DNA of 64,000 nucleotides from Cecembia rubra (GCF_003014575.1 NZ_PYGF01000002.1:62001-126000), one strand, 5' to 3'; positions 1-9,770 are shown, numbered from the stretch's first letter. The notes: generated from the sequence alone by a model not told the origin. Numbers and translations are program-made.

Positions 1-2
1 TT

Positions 3-1952
3 ACCCGTGATTCATTATATATCTGTGAATTGGTTGAGGGCTATAATGTCATCGTTCTTCCAAAGAAATTAGAGGTTCATTTTAAAAGGAAACCATGGCC
101 AAATGATTATTACCAGGATGTTTACCATACCATTTCCTGGCTGGAGGCTCCTTTAGGTTATTTTATAGTGGATAAGTATGGTGTGCTTCCTGACCCCACC
201 CAATTGGTAAGATCAGGCTATATGGGGAGAGAACGGATGGCGAGGTTTCTGCCCCATGATTTCGAACCTGATGAAGAATTGGGGAAGTTGTTGGTGGATT
301 TTGATTCTGCCATTATTCAGAATACCAAATGGAATAACCTCAGGGAAAAACCCCACCTGACCCTGAATAAATCATTTTATTATCCAGGGGAAGCTATTTG
401 GTTCAATGCCACCATGCTTTACCAGAATCCAATTTATTCGGACACTTTGAGCAGGTTGTTGCATGTAGAGCTATATGACAAGAACTTCAAGGTCATTGTT
501 TCTGAAAAATTACCCATTGAGAAAGGAAAAGCCAAAGGGGTTTTGGTGCTGCCAGATCAATTGACGCCCGAAAATTATGTCTTGAGGGCATATACCCAAT
601 GGATGCGCAATTATGAGGATGATGGTTTTACCTATCTTCCTATCCCCGTGATCCGGAAAAATCAGCTTGCCCATTTAGCACAAAATGAAGGAGGGGAAAG
701 GGATGAAGAAAGCATTGAGGTGGTCTTAACTCCAAGGTTCGAATCCTCTTCCTGGTCAAAGAAAGTCGAATTAGAGCTTGAAATTCTTGAAGCTGACCTG
801 GATTTTGTGGGAGGGGAATTCAGCGTTTCAGTTTTGGATGCTGACCTTAATCCTGATGCTGGATTTCACCAAAATATTGGAAGGACAATGAATTGGCTTT
901 ATGGTCCGGAGAAGTCCATCCGATTTGATGCGCCAAGGTTTCAGATAGAATATGGCAATTCCATATCGGGGTATTTTAAGGACAGGCCAAAAAAACCTTT
1001 GAATGTTCCAATTACCATAGTCCAAGGGCAGCTAGAAGATTATGGAGTGGTCCGTTCAGATACCAGTGGATATTTCTGGGTCACCGGTCTGAATTTCAGG
1101 GATACGTTAGACATTGCAATTGCAGCCTTAAATGATAAGAGGAAGCGTTTTGGTCAGGTCATACTTTCTTCAATTCAATCTCCGGAAGTGGAAACTTTTT
1201 TGCCTCGGGTAAGGTACAATTTAGTAAATGCTCCCAGTGGAGAATTGGAATATGCCTATGCGGATTTGATGTCAGGTGATTACTTTGAATTGGAAGAAGT
1301 CACGGTAAGCAATACAGCGCTTCCAAATTGGGAAGAAAGCGATTACGGCTATGGAAAAGGGGATAGAAGCATAGGATCGGCTTTTTTAGAGGCTAGGCCT
1401 GACTTGTCATTGGATCAAGTGATAGCCATGAATATGCCACCCGGTGGATTTGGCAGGTATAATTTTGGATTGGATGCAGGAGCACCTGTATTGATTATAG
1501 ACGGGGCACGGTTTTTTGGAGATGAAGCAGAAGTATGGAGTTACCTAAAAAGCATAATAGCTGCTGAGGTTGAATCTATCGAGATCTTTACTTTCTCAGC
1601 GAATATTTTTGGCATACAAGGATTTGGGGGTGCCATTGTAGTAAAGACCAAGAAAGGAAGTAGACAATTGAATAGAGATGTGGTTTTTGATGCTGGTCAG
1701 TTTCAATTGTTCAAAGTAAAGGGATATTCCCATGTCCCTAATTTTCCCGTGCTAAAAAACAATGAAGGTGTTATTCCACGTAGGTCAGCGATTTTTTGGA
1801 ATCCCAGGATTGAATGGTCCAGTGAAATGAATAAGCATAAGCTGGATTTTAACCTATCTCATTTGACCAGCCGGATATGGGTAAGAGTGGAAGGGATGAG
1901 CTGGGATGGAGTGCCTTTCCAGCGGGAATTTGAAGTGGAGGTTCCAAAATAG
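3..1952 (+). CDS. MG2 / TonB-plug domain secreted protein (5' end outside window)
   Basis: The frame is open to the left edge, so the N-terminus is missing; about 650 residues remain. The early part resembles a macroglobulin MG2 strand region (YYPGEAIWFNATM, KNFKVIVSEKLPIEKG, PENYVLRAYTQWM). A short carboxypeptidase-regulatory-like stretch follows (VVRSDTSGYFWVTGLNF). Towards the C-terminus comes a TonB-receptor plug-like segment (VLIIDGARFFG, VESIEIFTFSANIFGIQGFG, GAIVVKTKKG). No outer-membrane barrel follows the plug, so this is not a TonB transporter. Proteins with this architecture are common in Bacteroidota and are exported; their role is unknown. It reads in the same direction as two further exported-protein genes, which may be co-expressed. 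Confidence 0.75.
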   Translation, partial: TRDSLYICELVEGYNVIVLPKKLEVHFKRKPWPNDYYQDVYHTISWLEAPLGYFIVDKYGVLPDPTQLVRSGYMGRERMARFLPHDFEPDEELGKLLVDFDSAIIQNTKWNNLREKPHLTLNKSFYYPGEAIWFNATMLYQNPIYSDTLSRLLHVELYDKNFKVIVSEKLPIEKGKAKGVLVLPDQLTPENYVLRAYTQWMRNYEDDGFTYLPIPVIRKNQLAHLAQNEGGERDEESIEVVLTPRFESSSWSKKVELELEILEADLDFVGGEFSVSVLDADLNPDAGFHQNIGRTMNWLYGPEKSIRFDAPRFQIEYGNSISGYFKDRPKKPLNVPITIVQGQLEDYGVVRSDTSGYFWVTGLNFRDTLDIAIAALNDKRKRFGQVILSSIQSPEVETFLPRVRYNLVNAPSGELEYAYADLMSGDYFELEEVTVSNTALPNWEESDYGYGKGDRSIGSAFLEARPDLSLDQVIAMNMPPGGFGRYNFGLDAGAPVLIIDGARFFGDEAEVWSYLKSIIAAEVESIEIFTFSANIFGIQGFGGAIVVKTKKGSRQLNRDVVFDAGQFQLFKVKGYSHVPNFPVLKNNEGVIPRRSAIFWNPRIEWSSEMNKHKLDFNLSHLTSRIWVRVEGMSWDGVPFQREFEVEVPK

Positions 1953-2062
1953 TAGTTCCTTGCATTGGGAATTTTTATTCCATAAGATGCTTATTTCGGC
2001 AAAATCAGAGGTTTTTCTAATTCATTTAAAACCTTGTTTGTCAAAACCCGTAGATTTTACTT

Positions 2063-3445
2063 ATGAGGGTGATAGGAAAATACCATCTCGGGATTGTTGC
2101 TCGGACTGTTGTTTTGATTCTTTTTTTAGTGTTTGGACATACTGTTATTGCCCAAATTGATTCTGGTTTGTTTTTTACAAGAAGCACCCCTGAAATTTAC
2201 GGTGTTTTACCAGTGGATAAAAAATTGTTTGTATACAAAGTCCATCAGGCCAAAGGGGAGATAGATTTCAGTGTGAAAAACGAATCATTTGAAAACATTG
2301 CCTTCCAATCCCTTCAATTACCACCCAACGTTGAGAAATTAGAAGCAGATATCCATGGTGATCAAGCGTTTATTATATTGGGCTATGGGGAATCTAATAA
2401 TTACCTTAAAAAACTTTTGATTGTTGATCTTGAAACCGGATTATACAATATCCGAGATGTTCAGTCAAATTTTGATTTCCCTTCTTTTTTTAAGGCTTTT
2501 TCGTCAGCCATTTTGATGATTGGCGTATTAGAAGATGGAGATGTCATGGAGATTTATAATTTTGACCAAGATCACCTTTCAACGATTACAGATTTTTTTA
2601 GGCCCAATACCAGGATTTGGGATATTAATGTAGTTAATGATCAAGTAGACCTTCTATTGATGTTAGGGGAAAAAAAGCGCAAACACCTGCAAGTTGTATC
2701 CTTTGATCAAGAAGGTAACAGGTTATTGGATATACCAGTTGAAATCCCGGAAAAAAAGAATTTTTTTATTAGGAATGCCAAATTTTTGCACGGCCCTTTT
2801 GATGAACAAAAAATCGTTGGAATTTACAGTAATAAATATGGGGAGTGGTTTTCTGGGTATTTTAATTTAGAAATCAATGAATTTTTGGAACAACGTTTTC
2901 AACTATATCCTTATAAAGAATTGGAAGGGTTTTATGATTATTTGGGGAATAATAAAAAGTCCAAAAAACCAAAAAGGACAAACTTTAACAGGGGAATGAT
3001 TTTGGTGGATGCAGTAGCAGGGGATGGATTTGTGACAATAGTTTCCCAGCCCATTGGAAAAGTGAGAAAATTCGCCCATTTCATAGCTATTGATCATGAA
3101 GGGGAAAAGGTGTTTGATAAATCAGTGAAGCTGTATTATGATTACAAATTAAATGCCTCAGACTTACAGTTGACCAATCAGGATTCCACGATTTATTTTT
3201 TGTTTGGAGGAAATCAAAACCTTAGGAATCTTCCAGGTAAAAAAATTTACGAAATCAATAAAGGAGAAAGTGTCCAAATCAACCAAGTTCAGCATCTCTT
3301 AACCGATCCAACTATTCTAAATTATTTGCCTTCCCCAAAATTTTTACATTGGTACGAAAATAAATTTGTAATTTTTGGATTGACAATACCACAGGGGGGC
3401 AGAGTCAATCAAGCTGAGTTTATTATCCGTAAAATTGAAGTTTGA
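2063..3445 (+). CDS. Exported protein of unknown function, probably beta-propeller-like
   Basis: A 460-residue protein with an N-terminal signal sequence: a basic start, then a hydrophobic run (VVLILFLVFGHTVIA) and an A-Q cleavage-like site near residue 30. The rest is rich in short beta-strand patterns and aromatic residues (LLIVDLETGLYNI, IVGIYSNKYGEWFSGYF, FVTIVSQPIGKVRKFAHFIA). This would fit a propeller-like fold, but I recognise no family signature and no catalytic motif. It lies 110 bases after the MG2/plug gene with no obvious terminator between them. An ATG at 2063 opens the signal peptide and is the natural start. Function not assigned. Confidence 0.6.
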   Translation: MRVIGKYHLGIVARTVVLILFLVFGHTVIAQIDSGLFFTRSTPEIYGVLPVDKKLFVYKVHQAKGEIDFSVKNESFENIAFQSLQLPPNVEKLEADIHGDQAFIILGYGESNNYLKKLLIVDLETGLYNIRDVQSNFDFPSFFKAFSSAILMIGVLEDGDVMEIYNFDQDHLSTITDFFRPNTRIWDINVVNDQVDLLLMLGEKKRKHLQVVSFDQEGNRLLDIPVEIPEKKNFFIRNAKFLHGPFDEQKIVGIYSNKYGEWFSGYFNLEINEFLEQRFQLYPYKELEGFYDYLGNNKKSKKPKRTNFNRGMILVDAVAGDGFVTIVSQPIGKVRKFAHFIAIDHEGEKVFDKSVKLYYDYKLNASDLQLTNQDSTIYFLFGGNQNLRNLPGKKIYEINKGESVQINQVQHLLTDPTILNYLPSPKFLHWYENKFVIFGLTIPQGGRVNQAEFIIRKIEV

Positions 3446-3508
3446 GTTTGTGCTCCATGCATGAGTGTCAGAAACACCTTAATAATGGACATCTAAACTA
3501 TCAATACT

Positions 3509-4045
3509 TTGAAGTATCTACCTATTTTGTTTTTATCGATTTTCGGGTTTTATAAAACTGCATTTTCACAAGAAGTTCAATTTCCAATTGTTAAGGGTTT
3601 TGGAGGAATCTATGCAATACCAGAGGCCAAAGAGATGCCTGACCCAAGTGTGGAATTCAAAATAATCATCGATCTGGTTACTGGAGCTGAGGACCCTAAG
3701 CAGATTAACCGAATGGTTGATAATATCGCCCGAATGATAAATCTCCACGGGTTAGGGGGAGTACCAATGGAGAACATGAAAATCAAAGTTGCGGTGCACG
3801 GGGGTGCTGTATACAGTGTTTTAAATGATATATTTTATGAAAAACTATATGGAGTGAAAAATCCAAATCTGCCTGTGTATAAAGCTTTGAAGGCTTCCGG
3901 TGTTGAATTTTATGTGTGTGGGCAATCCCTTGTTGCAAGGGATATGAAAACTTCGGATGTATGGGAAGGTACAGAGATCGCCCTTTCAATGCTGACTACC
4001 CTGACCAAGTACGTACCGCAAGGCTATATGTTGATGCGGTTTTAA
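3509..4045 (+). CDS. DsrE/DsrF-like family protein, exported
   Basis: A 178-residue protein with a signal peptide (KYLPILFLSIFGFYKTAFSQ) followed by one DsrE-like domain. Supporting patterns are FKIIIDLVTGAE, MKIKVAVHGGAVYSVL and VEFYVCGQSLVARD, where the single conserved cysteine of the DsrE fold lies in YVCGQ. DsrE proteins are small sulfur-trafficking or intracellular sulfur-reduction folds; exported versions of unknown role are frequent in Bacteroidota. The start is TTG at 3509: a stop codon at 3494 leaves no upstream ATG, and TTG is placed exactly before the signal sequence. Its last 4 bases overlap the end of RNase HII on the other strand. Confidence 0.7.
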   Translation: MKYLPILFLSIFGFYKTAFSQEVQFPIVKGFGGIYAIPEAKEMPDPSVEFKIIIDLVTGAEDPKQINRMVDNIARMINLHGLGGVPMENMKIKVAVHGGAVYSVLNDIFYEKLYGVKNPNLPVYKALKASGVEFYVCGQSLVARDMKTSDVWEGTEIALSMLTTLTKYVPQGYMLMRF

Positions 4046-4641
4046 AAATCCAATTTCATTTGCTTAGGAAGATGCCTGAAAGATTTTCTATGGATCGGTG
4101 TCAAGCCTAGCTTGAGGATTCCTTCCCGGTGGGTCTTTGTAGGATAGCCCGCATTTTTCTCCCAACCATAACCAGGATATTCCTTCGCCATTTTTTCCAT
4201 CAATTCATCACGGTACACTTTTGCCAGGATAGAAGCAGCTGCTATGCTGGCAAATTTGGAATCCCCCTTCACAATACAGGAAAATGGAATTGCCAAAGAA
4301 GTTTTGAATCGATTACCATCAATTAACAAATGGTCTGGACTTTTTTTGAGTTTCTCTACAGCCCGCGTCATAGCCAAGAAAGAGGCGTGTAGGATGTTGA
4401 TCCTATCTATTTCCTCTACACTTGCTTCAGCTATAGACCAAGCAATGGCGGATGATTTGATCTCATCTACAAGTGAGTTTCTGTTGGATTTGCTGAGTTT
4501 TTTTGAATCATTGATAAACGCATTGGCGTAATCTGTGGGAAGAATTACTGCAGCCGCTACTACAGGTCCACAAAGACATCCTCTGCCTACTTCGTCACAT
4601 CCAGCTTCAATCCTATCAGATTCTAAATATGGCCTCAGCAT
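4042..4641 (-). CDS. rnhB: Ribonuclease HII
   Basis: A 199-residue enzyme that cuts the RNA strand of RNA-DNA hybrids and removes single ribonucleotides from DNA, acting in the cytoplasm with Mg or Mn. The N-terminal signature GCDEVGRGCLCGPVVAAAV carries the first acidic metal ligands (Asp-Glu); DSKKLSKSNR and LLIDGNRF follow, and the ASIAAASILAKVYRD block near residue 135 is typical. Length matches the family. Its start lies 26 bases inside the 3' end of the GH63 gene upstream, so the two are probably translated from one mRNA. It ends tail-to-tail with the DsrE-like gene. Confidence 0.95.
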   Translation of the reverse strand: MLRPYLESDRIEAGCDEVGRGCLCGPVVAAAVILPTDYANAFINDSKKLSKSNRNSLVDEIKSSAIAWSIAEASVEEIDRINILHASFLAMTRAVEKLKKSPDHLLIDGNRFKTSLAIPFSCIVKGDSKFASIAAASILAKVYRDELMEKMAKEYPGYGWEKNAGYPTKTHREGILKLGLTPIHRKSFRHLPKQMKLDF

Positions 4642-7288
4642 TTTCTTGTGGTTCTTTTTGACTTTTGTAATATTTATGGATCATTTCTGCCACCAATCCA
4701 GTCCAGCCTGTCTGATGGGATGCCCCCAAACCTGTTCCATTATCACCATTAAAATACTCGTAAAATAAGATGTAGTCTTTGAAGTGTGGGTCTTCCTGCA
4801 GTTTTTTATGCTTTCCATACACAGGTCGGTATCCCTGCTTATCTTTTAAGAAAATCTTGATACATCTGAGCGAAAGTTCTTTTGCGATCAGGTCCATGGT
4901 AAGGAAATTTCCTGATCCTGTTGGGTATTCAATGGAAAACTCACCTCCATAGTAGTAATCAAACTTTCTAAGGGATTCAATAATGAGGTGGTTGATAGGA
5001 AACCAAATCGGTCCCCTCCAGTTAGAATTTCCTCCAAACATCAAAGAATCAGATTCCCCGGGAGTATATTTTACAGTCAATACATCCCCATTGATTCTTA
5101 GGCTGTAGGGGTGTTTTTCATGGTATTTAGAGAGGGATCTGACTCCGTATTCACTCAAGAATTCCTCAGGGTCCAGCATTTTATTCAGGATGCTTTTCAT
5201 ACGGTGACCTCTGAGAAGTGAGAATAACCTTCTTTTTTCAAATCCAGGTTTGATCCAACTTGATACCAAAGCAGCCAATTTTGGCTTTTCCTTTAGGAAA
5301 AATTCCATTCGTTTTTTGAAATCAGGCAGGCTATCAAACATGTCAACCCTTATGGACTCTACTGCGAAAAGCGGTATGATACCCACTATGGATTTTACTT
5401 TCATGACCTGTGGTTCCTTACCGGGAAGATGAAAAAGGTCGAAGAAGAAATTCTCTTCATCATTCCACAAACTGATACTTTCACCGGAGATGTTGTTCAT
5501 AGCTCCAGCAATGTAGAGGAAATGCTCAAGGAATTTTCCGGCAGTATATTGATAGCTTTTGTTGAATTCGCATAGGTCAAGGGAAATCCTCAACATGTTC
5601 AGGGAGAACATTGCCATCCAAGAGGTGGCATCAGCTTGTTCCAATTTACCCTTGTAATGATGGGCATGACTTCTGTCGATTACAGAAATATTGTCCAGGC
5701 CAAGGAATCCACCTTCAAAAATGTTTTTTCCATCACTGTCTTTCTGATTGACCCACCAGGTAAAATTGATCATCAATTTGTGGAAGCATCTTTCCAAGAA
5801 AGCTTGGTCACCTATTCCTCCGTTTAATTTTTTGTCGATCTGGTAAACACGGATCACGGCATAAGCATGTACAGGTGGATTTACATCACTGAAATTCCAT
5901 TCATAAGCTGGAATTTGCCCATTAGGATGCATGTACCAATCATTCAAAAGTAAGATCAATTGGTTTTTGGCAAAGTCAGGATCAATTCTTGCAATGGGAA
6001 TGCAGTGAAAAGCCAGATCCCAGGCAGCATACCAAGGATATTCCCATTTATCGGGCATGGAGATGATGTCGTAATTGTGTAGATGCCGCCAATTATGGTT
6101 TCTTCCCTTTTTTCTTTCTCTTGGTGGAGAATACCTTCCGGGGTCACCCTCCAGCCATCGCTCTACATTGTAGTAGTAAAATTGCTTTCCCCACATCATT
6201 CCGGCAAAGGCCTGTCTCTGGACATTTCTCATGTCTGCATCCTTGACCCTTTCCTGAATTTCACTGTAAAATGCATCTGCTTCTTTTTTTCTTTGCTCCA
6301 GAATTTCTTCACATGGAGTGATGCAATCTCCAATTATTTGATGGGTCATCCTGAATTTCACTACATGACTTTTTCCAGCGGGAATAGTGATTTTATAGAT
6401 TGCGGCCATTTTTGTGCCATAATCATCCGGATTGAGATGATGTGAAAATTTATGGACTACATAATCATTGATGGCATCCTTCAGGTATCTTTTTTCATTG
6501 GGTATATGATATAGCCTTTCCCGGTTGGTTTCGTTGTCACAGAATTTGAATTCTGGATTTCCATCAAAGGAGAAGAAATAATTTCCACTTTTTGGGCTGT
6601 ATGCCTTTATGGTTTTGTCGTTCAATTTTGAGAGTTTTGGCAAAAATGGTTCATGGCCGGTAAACCAGACCTTTCTGAACCATATGGTAGGCATTACCCA
6701 AATTTCTGCATCCTCTTTTCCTCTATTGTGAATCGTGGCAAAAGCGATAATATCTTCAAAATCATTTTTCGCATATTCAATAAAAATGTCAAAATATGCA
6801 TCATCATCGAATATACCGGTATCCAAAATCTCAAATTCAGGGTCGTTTTTGGTCCTTCTCCTATTTTCTTCAACGAGTTGCTTATAAGGGAATTCATTTT
6901 GAGGATATTTGTACAGCATCTTCATGTAGCTGTGCGTCGGGGTCGAATCTAAGTAATAATATAATTCCTTTACATCCTCCCCATGATTGCCCTGAGGACC
7001 GGTAAGTCCAAAAAGTCTCTCTTTGATCATGGGGTCTTTCCCATTCCAAAATGCCCATGAAATACAAAGTTTTTGCTTGTAATCTGAAATTCCTCCAATT
7101 CCTTCTTCCCCCCACCTGTAAGCTTTGCTTCTGGCTTCGTCATGAGTCACATTGTCCCAGGCAGCACCATTGGGACTGTAATCTTCCCTTACGGTACCCC
7201 ACTGTCTCTCTGTCAAATAAGGCCCCCACTTTTTCCAATGCTTCTTCCATTCCCTGTCTTCCTGAAGCCTTTGTTTCTCTATATTCAT
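4616..7288 (-). CDS. GH63-family glucosidase-like glycoside hydrolase
   Basis: A protein of about 890 residues, with no signal peptide and so probably cytoplasmic. It shows the N-terminal block of bacterial GH63-like (alpha/alpha)6 hydrolases (WGTVREDYSPNG, ARSKAYRWGEEGIGG, ERLFGLTGPQGNHGEDVKE, YYLDSTPTHSYMKMLY). Further on are WYAAWDLAFHCIPIARID and IPAYEWNFSDVNPPVHAYA, which belong to the barrel that carries the acidic catalytic residues. The family acts on alpha-glucosides or mannosylglycerate-type substrates; the substrate here cannot be told. The ATG at 7288 (MNIEKQRLQ) is preferred to a TTG five codons upstream. rnhB overlaps its 3' end. It lies downstream of, and same-stranded with, a glycosyltransferase gene, separated by about 225 bases. 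Confidence 0.85.
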   Translation of the reverse strand: MNIEKQRLQEDREWKKHWKKWGPYLTERQWGTVREDYSPNGAAWDNVTHDEARSKAYRWGEEGIGGISDYKQKLCISWAFWNGKDPMIKERLFGLTGPQGNHGEDVKELYYYLDSTPTHSYMKMLYKYPQNEFPYKQLVEENRRRTKNDPEFEILDTGIFDDDAYFDIFIEYAKNDFEDIIAFATIHNRGKEDAEIWVMPTIWFRKVWFTGHEPFLPKLSKLNDKTIKAYSPKSGNYFFSFDGNPEFKFCDNETNRERLYHIPNEKRYLKDAINDYVVHKFSHHLNPDDYGTKMAAIYKITIPAGKSHVVKFRMTHQIIGDCITPCEEILEQRKKEADAFYSEIQERVKDADMRNVQRQAFAGMMWGKQFYYYNVERWLEGDPGRYSPPRERKKGRNHNWRHLHNYDIISMPDKWEYPWYAAWDLAFHCIPIARIDPDFAKNQLILLLNDWYMHPNGQIPAYEWNFSDVNPPVHAYAVIRVYQIDKKLNGGIGDQAFLERCFHKLMINFTWWVNQKDSDGKNIFEGGFLGLDNISVIDRSHAHHYKGKLEQADATSWMAMFSLNMLRISLDLCEFNKSYQYTAGKFLEHFLYIAGAMNNISGESISLWNDEENFFFDLFHLPGKEPQVMKVKSIVGIIPLFAVESIRVDMFDSLPDFKKRMEFFLKEKPKLAALVSSWIKPGFEKRRLFSLLRGHRMKSILNKMLDPEEFLSEYGVRSLSKYHEKHPYSLRINGDVLTVKYTPGESDSLMFGGNSNWRGPIWFPINHLIIESLRKFDYYYGGEFSIEYPTGSGNFLTMDLIAKELSLRCIKIFLKDKQGYRPVYGKHKKLQEDPHFKDYILFYEYFNGDNGTGLGASHQTGWTGLVAEMIHKYYKSQKEPQENAEAIFRI

Positions 7289-7514
7289 GAATCTTCTTTC
7301 CAAATAAGCAGCCTTGAATTTAGTATTTTTTGAATTGTCCAGGTAATGGAATTTTCAAAAGCATCAAATTTTTTCAAATTTGAATCAAGGAAGGTGCAAA
7401 TTATCAATTTTCCTCATCCATTTTGCCATAAGGGTATGGCTGGTTGTTGAATGGGTATAAACTGAGTACTAAACCAGATTATTCAGGTATAAGTTTGTTG
7501 AATTAAGGAAAAAA

Positions 7515-8654
7515 TCAGGAAGTGCTCATTTGAAGATTTTCCGATCCTGTAAGATTTTCAAAATCTGAAAAAACAGGTTCAGGTTTCAGAATTTTACCAA
7601 AGATTATAGGAAAACTGTCAATCCAATCCCTAGCTGAGAAGTTTTGAACTTGATTTTGCTTCAGGTAATCATCAAATAATCTAAAATCAAAGCAATGGTG
7701 ATATATTCCAGCTCCTGAATTTTCAGTATCGATTGCATTACATGCCTGTTCATACTGGCCCTTCACAGGTACTACCATCACAGGCTTCCCGAAATACATA
7801 GCCTCACAAACAGATTCAAATCCAGCAGTACAGGCAAGGCCTTTACAGGTTGCCATTTTTTGCAAAAAAAGCCTGTCATTGACTTGATGGAATGTGATAT
7901 TAGGTAGAGGGGTATAGACTTTTGGAGCATCTTTTTTATCCCAAAATACTTCAATTTTCAAGTCAGGATGGGAAGCTCCAAAGGCAATGATCTCTTCTCC
8001 ATAACCTGCATTTACCATGTAAGTGAGGTAAAAATCCCCTTCACCGGTTGGAATTGATCTGATTTCTTCTCTGAGCAAAGGGGGGAGTACTACAAGTTTT
8101 TTATCTCTACTTGGCCTCATCGGTCTAAATGACAGGGCCAGTTTTTTGTTGGCATAAAGGCTTGTAATAGAAGTGTTGAATTTAAACAATAGCTTTTGAA
8201 GCTTCTGGTTGGGCGAGAATAGAAATTCTGGGTGGTACAAAAGGTATTGATGCCCAATTACCCAAAATTCACTTTGTGGTCTGTATAAAAAATTGTACAA
8301 ACCGCCTAAGATATCATAGAAGTTAATTATGATTTCGGGCTTAGTCTCTGTGATAATGGTATGTAGGAATTTAAGGCTTCTTCGAAATACTGGGAATAAG
8401 CGTAAATTGAGAAAGATGGTTTTACCTAAAAGTATGCCTTTGCCTGTTTTATCCGTAAAAAAGTTGGGACTTTCAAAAGTATGTATCGGGTAATTCAAGG
8501 CATTTTTTACAAAATCCGGAATTTCTCTCCTTGAGCTTTTTCCGATACAAATACCGACCACTTCGTGCCCTGATGATTTGAGCAATTGGGAAAGGGAAAT
8601 GGCTTGAGTCATATGTCCTCTGCCTTCTCCCTGTACAATAAATAGGAACTTCAT
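7515..8654 (-). CDS. Glycosyltransferase, MurG/UDP-glycosyltransferase-like (GT-B)
   Basis: A 379-residue protein with the two halves of a GT-B fold. The N-terminal glycine-rich loop FIVQGEGRGHMTQA (residues 4-17) resembles the acceptor-side loop of MurG-like enzymes. The C-terminal half has the nucleotide-sugar donor site pattern ACTAGFESVCEAMYFGKPVMVVP and QYEQACNA. No signal peptide; probably on the inner face of the membrane. Its ATG overlaps the stop of the upstream metallophosphoesterase gene by 4 bases, so the two are almost certainly co-translated. With an LpxH-like partner, glycolipid synthesis is a reasonable guess but is not shown by the sequence. Confidence 0.8.
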   Translation of the reverse strand: MKFLFIVQGEGRGHMTQAISLSQLLKSSGHEVVGICIGKSSRREIPDFVKNALNYPIHTFESPNFFTDKTGKGILLGKTIFLNLRLFPVFRRSLKFLHTIITETKPEIIINFYDILGGLYNFLYRPQSEFWVIGHQYLLYHPEFLFSPNQKLQKLLFKFNTSITSLYANKKLALSFRPMRPSRDKKLVVLPPLLREEIRSIPTGEGDFYLTYMVNAGYGEEIIAFGASHPDLKIEVFWDKKDAPKVYTPLPNITFHQVNDRLFLQKMATCKGLACTAGFESVCEAMYFGKPVMVVPVKGQYEQACNAIDTENSGAGIYHHCFDFRLFDDYLKQNQVQNFSARDWIDSFPIIFGKILKPEPVFSDFENLTGSENLQMSTS

Positions 8655-9523
8655 TTATAGAAGGAACTTTTGGGGGTTAACCCATCAGGCATTGCTTCAA
8701 ATGCAACGGATTTATGATCCCTGACAGGGAAATAGACAATTTTTTCTTCTGGAGATTTTTTGAATGAAATCTGGTTAAAATAAATCAATTGCCAATTGCC
8801 ATCGTGGTCCTCACTCAGGGCACTCATTGATTCTACCCAATCTCCTGAATTGAGATATTCTATACCCTCAATGACACGGTTCTCGGCCTTGTGAATGTGG
8901 CCACATATAATACCGTCACAGCCCTTGGCTTTGGCCATTTTTGCCAGCTCAATTTCATATTGGTCTATATAGGAAACAGCTGTTTTCACTTTCCCTTTTA
9001 CATATTGTGAAAGTGAGAAGTAGGGAAGCCCTCTTTTCCTCCTGTGATGGTTGACTAACCTGTTGAGCCAAAGAAGAAAAGTATAACCGATATCTCCCAA
9101 TTGGGCAATCCATCTGAAATTAGTAGTAACACTGTCAAAAATATCACCATGGGTAACAAAGTACTTTTTACCATTGCTTTCATAAATCATGTCATTGAGG
9201 ATTGAAAGGTTACCGATTTGGATGGGGAGGATTTGATCCAAAAAATCATCGTGGTTGCCTCTTAAGTAAAATACGTTTGTTTTTTCTTGCTCGATCATTT
9301 TTAACACCCTGTTAAAGAACCTGGTATGTTTTCTTTTCCATGATCCGGATTTTTTTAGCTGCCAGCCATCAATAATGTCTCCATTGAGAATTAAATTTTC
9401 GCAACTATATAGCTTTAGAAATCTAGCAACTTCTTTAGCCTTTGATCCTTTTGTACCCAGGTGTACATCGGAAATTACTATGGTTTTAAAATGTGTTTTC
9501 AACACTATGAGTTTTGCACGCAA
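8651..9523 (-). CDS. UDP-2,3-diacylglucosamine diphosphatase-like metallophosphoesterase
   Basis: About 285 residues of calcineurin-like phosphoesterase with every metal motif present in order: SDVHLG, NGDIIDGW, RGNHDDF, THGDIF and CGHIHKAE. The family includes LpxH, which hydrolyses UDP-2,3-diacylglucosamine in lipid A synthesis, but a closer LpxH match is encoded at 14515-15276. This copy is therefore a paralogue and may act on another nucleotide-linked lipid or sugar. The start is unclear: no in-frame ATG exists before the conserved region. A TTG at 9523, GTG at 9505 or TTG at 9502 could serve; the full extent is given. It is translationally coupled to the glycosyltransferase. Confidence 0.82.
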   Translation of the reverse strand: MRAKLIVLKTHFKTIVISDVHLGTKGSKAKEVARFLKLYSCENLILNGDIIDGWQLKKSGSWKRKHTRFFNRVLKMIEQEKTNVFYLRGNHDDFLDQILPIQIGNLSILNDMIYESNGKKYFVTHGDIFDSVTTNFRWIAQLGDIGYTFLLWLNRLVNHHRRKRGLPYFSLSQYVKGKVKTAVSYIDQYEIELAKMAKAKGCDGIICGHIHKAENRVIEGIEYLNSGDWVESMSALSEDHDGNWQLIYFNQISFKKSPEEKIVYFPVRDHKSVAFEAMPDGLTPKSSFYK

Positions 9524-9770
9524 GTTAGGTGCGCCACTTCATTTCATGATGAAATAGACATTAAGCTTTCAAGAAGTTTTGAGGGTTCAAATGGTTGTTT
9601 GTGAATGGATTGTTATGGCTGTGGTGAGTTTGGTAATTTGATTTTAATAAGTCCTGAAATTTCAATTTGAATTCTTAAATGCTGTAATTCTGCTCAGTTT
9701 TAAGTACCTCATGAAAAAAGAACAAACATTGCTTTAAGTAAAGCGTTTTTATACCAGAGTTGATGAGGTT

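Noticed and set aside
736-746. GGTTCGAATCC, identical to a tRNA T-arm
   Set aside because: It lies inside the MG2/plug coding frame and no acceptor, D or anticodon arms can be built around it.
6083-6445. 120-codon upper-strand ORF
   Set aside because: Antisense shadow of the GH63 gene.
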